From the NCBI GenBank assembly GCA_023413185.1, contig JAEZQD010000025.1, forward strand, positions 1 to 19,347: a stretch of DNA of 19,347 bases, given 5' to 3'. Positions 14,439 through 19,347 of this stretch are shown here, one piece after another. The translations under genes and the position numbers were made by a program. Under the pieces are notes generated by a model. That model did no database searches and had not been told where the DNA came from. It worked only from the letters and a program-made list of their open reading frames with translations. Every line of letters starts with the position of its first letter. Position 1 is the first letter of the stretch. This DNA comes from Bacillota bacterium. Its GTDB lineage: Bacteria > Bacillota > Clostridia > Oscillospirales > Ruminococcaceae.

Positions 14439-14467
14439 TTAATAGCATCATATAACAGATTGGTCAA
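14439..14467 (-). promoter_or_regulatory. Promoter of araBAD
   Basis: On the minus strand TTGACC (14462-14467), a 17-bp spacer, and TATTAA (14439-14444) preceded by TGC, an extended -10. The leader to the araB ATG is about 55 bases. Confidence 0.8.
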
Positions 14468-14497
14468 AAAAGCAATAGGGTTGTAAAGAAAATCTAT

Positions 14498-14532
14498 AAA
14501 AAATAAACACGCCCCGCAGCAGAAGGGCGTGT
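14498..14532 (-). terminator. Second terminator upstream of araBAD
   Basis: The 8-bp GC-rich stem ACACGCCC/GGGCGTGT (14507-14514 with 14525-14532) with a 10-base loop, followed on the minus strand by TTATTTTTT. It would stop transcription from araR before it enters the araB promoter. Confidence 0.7.
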
Positions 14533-14567
14533 CGTATCTCTTACAGTTTTACAATTGCCGTTGTGCG

Positions 14568-14636
14568 AAAAAAGCCGAACGCTTTGGCGCACAGGCACTC
14601 GCGCAGGCTAAATCTGCGCGGTTATCGCGTGTCGGC
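14568..14636 (-). terminator. Likely native araR terminator
   Basis: On the minus strand a structured stretch with outer stem GCCGA/TCGGC and an inner 7-bp stem CGCGCAG/CTGCGCG ends in T6 (14568-14573). If the 160-bp element at 14641-14800 is removed, it would begin two bases after the araR stop codon. Confidence 0.5.
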
Positions 14637-14640
14637 ATTA

Positions 14641-14800
14641 GGGGCTATCTGAAAACTCAAAATTCTATTATATTACTACTCAAAAGAGCGTCTGCGGCGG
14701 TAAAAATGCTCGGAATACATAAAGTATTCCTCCGCTTTTTACCTTGCAGCCATCTCTTCTGAGCGAAATATCCGTCGTTTTTTCCTTTTCAGAAACGCCC
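14641..14800. mobile_element. 160-bp TA-flanked palindromic miniature element (MITE-like)
   Basis: The ends GGGGCTATCTGAAAA (14641-14655) and TTTTCAGAAACGCCC (14786-14800) are inverted repeats matching at 12 of 15 positions. All inner arms share one centre near 14721: CTCAAAAGAG/CTCTTCTGAG (14679-14688 and 14754-14763), GTAAAAA/TTTTTAC (14700-14706 and 14736-14742), GGAATAC/GTATTCC (14712-14718 and 14724-14730). The whole element can fold into one long hairpin. TA stands on each side (14639-14640 and 14801-14802), as left by Tc1/mariner/IS630-type insertion. Removal rejoins araR to a TAA stop. It has no coding capacity. Confidence 0.75.
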
Positions 14801-15897
14801 TAGTCCAGCTCGGTTATCGTGCGTACGGACTGGCGCTCCACGATGATGGGCTCAAACAGGGTGTCCACCGCCGCGGTGCGGTCCCGCAGCAGCGATAAAA
14901 GTCCCTTTGCGGCAAGCTCGCCGAGCTGCTCCTTAGGGTGCGCAAGGGAGGTGATACCGACATCGGGCATTGTGGCAAGATTCGAGTTATCAAAGCCAAT
15001 CAGCGAGATCTGCTCGGGTATTCCTACCCCCGCGCGGCGAAGAATCTCCATAAGCATTACGGCTATCTGGTCGTTGTAACACAACAGGGCGGTACAGCCC
15101 GCGATGCGTGAACAGAGATACGCGTCGCTGTCTCCCCCAAACAGGCGTCCGATGTCCTCGGTGCCATACCAAAGCACCCGGTCGTCATCCAATCCGACGC
15201 CGTACTCTTTGAGGGCGTGCGCAAAGCCCGCATACCGCAGATGCCCCTGAATATCGTCCGACTTAAAGATGCCGCCGATCCTTTTATGCCCGCGCAAAAG
15301 CAGGTACCTTGTCGCCTCGCGACCGCTGGCAAAATCATCCGGCGCAACACAAGCGGCATCAGACCCCGCGTATTTTCCGTTTATCATCAGGCAGGGAATG
15401 CTTCGATTGGCAAGCGTTTCGTAAAGGCTGCGGTTTAGGTTTGGCAACGCGCTTTTGGTTGGCTCTACAATCAGGCCGTCCACATTGTCCTGCAGCATAT
15501 TCACCAGCGCGGTCGTTTCGTTTTCCACCTTGTTGTTGGTTATTGAAAGGCGCATGGTATACCCGTTTTGCGACAGCACCCCTTCGATGCCCCGAATGAT
15601 GCTGGGGAAGATGTAGTCGTCAAGGTAGGTGGTAATCACCCCGATGGTTTTTGTGGGCGCATGGGCGGGTATGGGTGACGCGTTGATATAGGTGCCGCTG
15701 CCCCGTCGGCGCTGCACAAGCCCTTCGTTTTCCAGCACGCCGATTGCCTGACGGACGGTCTGCCTGCTGATGCCGAACATTCGGGTCAGCTCATTTTCGG
15801 AGTACAGCTTATCCCCGGGCAGTAGGTCGCCGGAATCGATCTGTCGTTTCACCCAATCAACCAGCTTGTTGTATTTGGATACGCCTTGCGAAGCCAT
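14800..15897 (-). CDS. araR: Arabinose operon repressor AraR (GntR-LacI chimera)
   Basis: A 365-residue repressor, close to the 362 of Bacillus AraR. The N-terminal GntR winged helix covers about 5-72 (YSENELTRMFGISRQTVRQ, GSGTYI), and residues ~83-362 form a LacI/periplasmic-sugar-binding-type domain (TIGVITTYLDDYIFPSIIRG; SLIGFDNSNLATMPDVGIT; AHPKEQLGELAAKGLL). L-arabinose is expected to release it from DNA. Start: ATG at 15897 with AAGGA eight bases upstream; ATG at 15906 is too near the ribosome site. It lies upstream of and in the same direction as araBAD, whose promoter carries an AraR box. The stop codon TAG is composed of the flanking TA and the first base of an inserted element; the protein seems unaffected. 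Confidence 0.94.
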   Translation of the reverse strand: MASQGVSKYNKLVDWVKRQIDSGDLLPGDKLYSENELTRMFGISRQTVRQAIGVLENEGLVQRRRGSGTYINASPIPAHAPTKTIGVITTYLDDYIFPSIIRGIEGVLSQNGYTMRLSITNNKVENETTALVNMLQDNVDGLIVEPTKSALPNLNRSLYETLANRSIPCLMINGKYAGSDAACVAPDDFASGREATRYLLLRGHKRIGGIFKSDDIQGHLRYAGFAHALKEYGVGLDDDRVLWYGTEDIGRLFGGDSDAYLCSRIAGCTALLCYNDQIAVMLMEILRRAGVGIPEQISLIGFDNSNLATMPDVGITSLAHPKEQLGELAAKGLLSLLRDRTAAVDTLFEPIIVERQSVRTITELD

Positions 15898-15961
15898 TCC
15901 ATCCATCCTTATACTTATGTGTAATATCGTTATGTTGGGAGTTACCCGCAGTGTTTCATTC

Positions 15962-15990
15962 ATTTTACAACATATCGTCGTTGTTGTAAA
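15962..15990 (-). promoter_or_regulatory. araR promoter overlapped by an inverted repeat
   Basis: On the minus strand TTTACA (15985-15990), a 17-bp spacer and TAAAAT (15962-15967). The 8-bp inverted repeat TTTACAAC/GTTGTAAA (15964-15971 and 15983-15990, 11 bases apart) covers both hexamers exactly, which suggests a dimeric repressor site. It does not resemble the AraR box. Confidence 0.6.
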
Positions 15991-16136
15991 GACAACTTGG
16001 CGAACAAAACAATACATCTTTTGCGGGATATCCGTAAAACTCACGGGTTACATCCGTATCCCAATTCAAATGCAAGGGTCTTGCTAACAGATTATTTATA
16101 GTTTCTTAGCAATTATTCTACAAAAGCGTTACGGTT

Positions 16137-16252
16137 TGGTACCATCTTGGGATGCGGTGTCTGCTATACTGAGTACAGACAAAAGGATTCGGCACAACAT
16201 ACTACGCCAAAAACAGTTTGTCTTTGGGCATCGAGAGAGGACTGGTACCAGT
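16137..16252 (+). promoter_or_regulatory. Upstream region of the TnpV-like gene with paired TGGTACCA palindromes
   Basis: TGGTACCA occurs at 16137-16144 and again, extended to ACTGGTACCAGT, at 16241-16252, directly against the ATG at 16253. Between them lies an extended -10, TGC-TATACT (16162-16170), with no good -35. The centres are about 106 bp apart. The first copy would sit at the -35 position and the second at the translation start. Confidence 0.4.
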
Positions 16253-16585
16253 ATGAACAGGCTGCCATCATACAGCTCTAGCGTGTACTACCCCACCCAT
16301 TCCACCGATGACCTCACCGGAAAGCTGGGTAAATACGGACAGACCGCCCACAGTTATCTGTTAGAAAATCACGCAGAGCTGTACCTGCAGTGGCAGAAGG
16401 CGGGCTACCTCAACGAGTATTTGCTTAACCTCGACTTACGATACGAAACATGGAAGAACAAGATGGTACACCATATGAACGAGCGCGTCACACCGCTAAA
16501 CACGACGCAGAGGGCTTACCGCATACAATCCGAAGCGGATACCTTTGTGCTTGCCCTGTTACACGAAGAACTTCGCAGCTTATAA
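16253..16585 (+). CDS. TnpV-like small protein (orphan)
   Basis: A 110-residue soluble protein. The segment LGKYGQTAHSYLLENHAELY (about 24-43), then AGYLNEYLLNLD and a C-terminal helix ending ADTFVLALLHEELRSL, follows the layout of TnpV proteins (GKYG..R..YL..H...Y, a G-L-Y-L segment, and a C-terminal A.EIVL.ELI helix), which are known from clostridial conjugative transposons and have no proven function. The match is partial and from memory. Start: ATG at 16253; AGAGGA lies eleven bases upstream, rather far. No transposase, integrase or inverted ends are nearby, so it may be a resident homologue. It is divergent from araR and convergent with the GH9 gene, separated from the latter by a terminator. 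Confidence 0.55.
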   Translation: MNRLPSYSSSVYYPTHSTDDLTGKLGKYGQTAHSYLLENHAELYLQWQKAGYLNEYLLNLDLRYETWKNKMVHHMNERVTPLNTTQRAYRIQSEADTFVLALLHEELRSL

Positions 16586-16638
16586 TAACACAACGCATTA
16601 ATTCCCTCCTCATTCTCATAACGATAAAACAGCACCCC

Positions 16639-16680
16639 AACAAAACGGATTTTGGCGTAAGCCAAAATCCGTTTTGTTTT
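16639..16680. terminator. Bidirectional terminator between TnpV-like and GH9 genes
   Basis: A perfect 18-bp stem (16639-16656 with 16661-16678) with a GTAA tetraloop, T-rich on the plus strand and, via AACAAAAC, also on the minus strand. It serves both convergent genes. Confidence 0.88.
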
Positions 16681-16725
16681 GTACTTTTAGATTTATCGGC
16701 AATCGTGCAAGACGGCAACCGACCG

Positions 16726-18951
16726 TCAGTACGCCTTTGCGTAATGGGACAGCACGAACACAAGCGGAGAGTTCCAGTAGATTGTAATCTCATTGGTGGA
16801 GTAGCTCTGTGCGTTGTCTGCATAGCACTGCGCGGGGGGCAGCCCTTCAAGCACGGCGCGGGCATAGGGGTCTTCGAGGTTGCTGTTTGGTCCGCCCACC
16901 AGCATACCCGGCAACGTTTGCCCTGCCGCCATCGACGGTCTGTGATGCGTGTGATCAGGCGACTTCGTACCAAAGCCGGTAACAAAGCTGTACGACAGAC
17001 AGTTGACGCCAAACAGGTAGTTCAGATGATCTGCCGCCGACTGATTGTACGCGGCGTTTGGCTCTATCAGGTTTGCTATCAGCAGCAGCATGGCGTTGTT
17101 TGCCACCGACATATTGCTGCCCCACGGATAGTTTTGTCCCAGCGAGATCTTGTAGCCGTCTTTGCCGGAAAGCTCCAGCAGTTGTTTTGCCTCTTTCACT
17201 AGGTCGCTTTTCAGCCTTGCGGCAAGCGCGCTGTCCACCTTATCGGGTGGGGTGGTCAGGTAGGCATAGGTTCCGTAAGAGCCGACGCTCGCCCAACCCA
17301 AACCGGAGGGGATAAGCTCTTTATATGCGGATACGATGTAATCGTTGTATTCCTTCTTGCCGGTAACCTTTAGCAGCTCGGCTGCCGCCCAGAAGCGTTC
17401 GTCCTTGGTCGTTGTGTCACCATACTCACCGGTCAAAATATCCTCGGGATTTGTAAAGGTGTTGGACGGATTCTTCAGTGTATAGCCCCATGCCGTTTCA
17501 GCTGCCGCGAGGCACTTCTTTGAGAACGGAGCGTCATATGGCTGATAAACGGCTGACGCCATTGCCATTACCGCCGCAAAGGTACCCGTTGCGGTGGTGG
17601 ATATCGGTGCAAGCACCAGCTCCTCGGTCACCTCATCGGGCATCACTTCGCCCTCGAACGCCTTGGTGGTCACCTTATGGTACACGCCGCCGCTTGCCGC
17701 ATCCTGCATCTTAAGCAGCCACTCCAGCTCGTACCGCACCTCGTCTATCACGATGGGTATGGCGGAAGAGAGCTTATCTGCAAACGCATTTGGATTAAGC
17801 TGATAGGCGAGCATTAAATCGGCCGCCGCCTTTGCCCCGGGTACGACATAGCGTCCGTAATCGCCCGCGTCGTGCCAGCCGCCCGAGACATCGAGCTTCG
17901 TGCCCGTACCGTACACCGTCGCAAGCCCTGTATGGCACGCGGCATGTGCAAAGTCTCCCGCCCTGTCGTTGGATAGCTCCATCCCGCAGCGCTGCATATA
18001 AAACATCTCTACCACCGCTGTAAAGGCGTTGTCATATACATCCTCGGAGATTGTAAACGGAAACGACTCGCCTAGTTTCGCGGTTTTAATGTAGTACTCA
18101 CCCTTGGTGGTAAGGGGGGTAAAATCACCGTGCGATACCGTCTGCCCGGACGCAGAATCCTTAAAAGTGCCGGTGATGTCGCCGGTATACACGACCGTGC
18201 CTGTCGCCTTATCCACAACGTCAAACGTTGTGTCCTCGCCGCTGAACACGACTGTCTTGCTGTCTGCAGGGCGGTACCCCAGCTGATTGATATTAATCGG
18301 CAGTACCACAGTCGCACCGCCTTCGGCTGCAACCTTTTCGGAGTCGTCAACCATGGTCAGGCTCACATTGTCGATGTAGATGGTGTGCGCGCCCAATTGT
18401 TCATCCTCGTCAAACATCCCCATGTTCAGCGCAAAGCGGGGTGCGGGGTCACTTTCCTGCTGCATCTGAAACTCAAAGACGTAGTTTGCCATCTCGGTCG
18501 TTATGTTGGCGGTCTCAAGCAGGTAACCGAAATAATCACCGCCGTTTTTTTGTACGCGTACCTCAATCGTACGCGGGGAAGTCGAGCGCATATCAAAGGT
18601 GAGGCGATAACGGCAGCCCTCGGTCACCGCCGGGATATCCTGATAAAGCTGAACGCTGTGCTTTTGCGGTCCCGTTGTTTCAATATCAAGCTTGAGCGCG
18701 CCGTCCTCTCTTGCCTTTTCGGCCTTTCCCCCTTCTAAATAGGTAAACCACATAGTGTTGTCGTTTTCATCAAACAGTCCATTCTGAATCATTTCACCGT
18801 TTTCCTCTTGTTGTTCGGGAGCCACTACCTCTTGAACCTGCTCCTCTGATGACGGAGCAGGTTCGAGAGAGGACTCTAGAATCGGCTCGGTGGGTGCGCA
18901 GCAGCACAACAAAAGCACCGACGCCATGAGCAGTGCAAAGACGCGTTTCAT
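16726..18951 (-). CDS. Glycoside hydrolase family 9 endoglucanase with CBM4/9-like module, secreted
   Basis: A 741-residue exported cellulase-type enzyme that cleaves beta-1,4-glucans with inversion. Residues 1-18 form a signal sequence ending in LLLCCC, probably a lipobox with a non-standard layout. An acidic linker follows (19-52), then a CBM4/9-like jelly roll (about 55-205), the CelD N-terminal Ig-like domain (about 215-300; PININQLGYRPADSK) and the GH9 (alpha/alpha)6 catalytic domain (about 305-738). Catalytic features: SGGWHDAGDYGRYV with Asp361/Asp364, HTHHRP (667-672), and Glu721 in STNEITIYWNSP as the acid. There is no dockerin or sortase signal. Start: ATG at 18951, with GAGGAGGAG upstream. 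It stands alone; with the ara operon it suggests plant cell-wall use. Confidence 0.95.
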   Translation of the reverse strand: MKRVFALLMASVLLLCCCAPTEPILESSLEPAPSSEEQVQEVVAPEQQEENGEMIQNGLFDENDNTMWFTYLEGGKAEKAREDGALKLDIETTGPQKHSVQLYQDIPAVTEGCRYRLTFDMRSTSPRTIEVRVQKNGGDYFGYLLETANITTEMANYVFEFQMQQESDPAPRFALNMGMFDEDEQLGAHTIYIDNVSLTMVDDSEKVAAEGGATVVLPININQLGYRPADSKTVVFSGEDTTFDVVDKATGTVVYTGDITGTFKDSASGQTVSHGDFTPLTTKGEYYIKTAKLGESFPFTISEDVYDNAFTAVVEMFYMQRCGMELSNDRAGDFAHAACHTGLATVYGTGTKLDVSGGWHDAGDYGRYVVPGAKAAADLMLAYQLNPNAFADKLSSAIPIVIDEVRYELEWLLKMQDAASGGVYHKVTTKAFEGEVMPDEVTEELVLAPISTTATGTFAAVMAMASAVYQPYDAPFSKKCLAAAETAWGYTLKNPSNTFTNPEDILTGEYGDTTTKDERFWAAAELLKVTGKKEYNDYIVSAYKELIPSGLGWASVGSYGTYAYLTTPPDKVDSALAARLKSDLVKEAKQLLELSGKDGYKISLGQNYPWGSNMSVANNAMLLLIANLIEPNAAYNQSAADHLNYLFGVNCLSYSFVTGFGTKSPDHTHHRPSMAAGQTLPGMLVGGPNSNLEDPYARAVLEGLPPAQCYADNAQSYSTNEITIYWNSPLVFVLSHYAKAY

Positions 18952-19007
18952 TTAGGTCTCCTCCTCGCTTCAAAGTCAGGTCAGCCCTAAAGAATAAACC
19001 AAAAACC

Positions 19008-19036
19008 GATATAGGCAAATGTGTATTATGCGTTAA
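19008..19036 (-). promoter_or_regulatory. Candidate promoter of the GH9 gene
   Basis: On the minus strand TTAACG (19031-19036), a 17-bp spacer and TATATC (19008-19013), about 57 bases ahead of the GH9 ATG. Both hexamers are imperfect. Confidence 0.35.
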
Positions 19037-19054
19037 AACAAAGCTCCCTCGAAC

Positions 19055-19092
19055 GAATAGGTCTATACCCAATTGCTCAGTATAGGATATTC
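19055..19092. promoter_or_regulatory. Inverted repeat upstream of the GH9 promoter
   Basis: GAATAGGTCTATAC (19055-19068) and GTATAGGATATTC (19080-19092) are inverted copies with one gap and a couple of mismatches, 11 bp apart. They lie about 20 bp upstream of the candidate -35 and could bind a dimeric activator or repressor of the glucanase gene. Confidence 0.4.
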
Positions 19093-19347
19093 CAATATAG
19101 GGCGGAATCGGTTCGTTTCTTTTATAGAAATAAGCGCCGCCTCTGCTACAGTTTTAAAGCATAGAAACGGCACTTATTCCAAAAGAGAAATATGAAGGTG
19201 TTGATATCATCATACTATTCAAAAAGCAAACGATAAAGCATAAACCGCCATATCGTTGGCGGTTTATACGTTGTTAGAAAAAACTGCACAACTGCACAAT
19301 CGCACATTGGTAATGCACTTTATTCCTTTACGCCTCCTAATGCTACG
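19093..19347. other. Right-end intergenic region with two hairpins
   Basis: No gene is supported. Two hairpins are present: AATAAGCGCCG with CGGCACTTATT (19129-19139 and 19168-19178, one mismatch, 28-base loop) and ATAAACCGCC with GGCGGTTTAT (19240-19249 and 19258-19267, perfect, 8-base loop, no T tract). At the very edge a minus-strand frame reads VALGGVKE and stops at 19320-19322, which may be the end of a gene outside the window; eight residues are too few to tell. Confidence 0.4.

Noticed and set aside
16115..16140. Possible catabolite response element (AAAAGCGTTACGG)
   Set aside because: Only the central GCGTT fits; the outer TG and CA positions of the CcpA consensus are wrong.
16450..17202. 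Open frame of about 250 codons on plus, overlapping the TnpV-like gene and the GH9 3' end
   Set aside because: It runs through the TnpV-like gene, the terminator hairpin and the antisense of the GH9 catalytic domain; no ribosome site and no coherent protein character.
1..19347. CRISPR array, rRNA genes, riboswitches or self-contained defence system
   Set aside because: No spaced direct repeats, no rRNA sequence and no recognisable aptamer or defence gene set was seen; the only tandem repeat is the coding one at 2926-3006.

Overview
The window looks like a chromosomal segment from a low-to-moderate GC Firmicute of the class Clostridia, probably an Oscillospirales/Ruminococcaceae-type plant-fibre degrader. 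The evidence is inference from gene content and signals: Shine-Dalgarno sites of GGAGG type, sigma-A style promoters, a GntR-LacI fusion AraR, a YtrA-type GntR with an ABC exporter, a SipW-type signal peptidase beside a giant von Willebrand A (vWA) surface protein, and a GH9 cellulase. No phage or plasmid backbone is visible.

Layout. 1-4187 (minus): a secretion pair, a ~1270-residue exported vWA protein followed 16 bp later by a SipW-type signal peptidase that runs off the left edge. 4597-5456 (plus): a 53-aa small protein with a very strong hairpin, then the RNA 2',3'-cyclic phosphodiesterase ThpR. 5512-7459 (plus): a YtrA-type GntR repressor, ABC ATPase and ABC-2 permease in one operon, with a consensus promoter and a perfect operator-like inverted repeat. 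7534-9155 (minus): tetR, flavodoxin and FMN-binding protein, controlled from a promoter buried in a 49-bp perfect palindrome. 9205-9543 (minus): two very small proteins. 9675-9846 (plus): tRNA-Arg(ACG) with its own promoter and terminator.

9926-10380 is a graveyard: a P-loop kinase pseudogene on the plus strand abuts a C-terminal relic that resembles a sugar ABC permease on the minus strand. 10399-15990 is an L-arabinose catabolic regulon, all on the minus strand: araR, then araB-araA-araD, with an AraR box just downstream of the araB -10. A 160-bp snap-back palindromic element flanked by TA sits exactly in the araR stop codon. 16253-16585 (plus) is an orphan TnpV-like protein. 16726-18951 (minus) is a secreted or lipid-anchored GH9 glucanase with a CBM4/9-like module. 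The last ~400 bp hold its upstream region and hairpins.

How it fits together. GH9 would release beta-glucan fragments outside the cell, and AraA, AraB and AraD convert arabinose (from arabinoxylan or pectin) to D-xylulose-5-phosphate under AraR control. The permease-like relic behind araD suggests that an arabinose transporter once lay there and was lost. The most noteworthy items are the vWA/SipW export pair with its conserved-looking C-terminal tail, the TA-flanked palindromic element that inserted without changing AraR, and the nested TetR operator.
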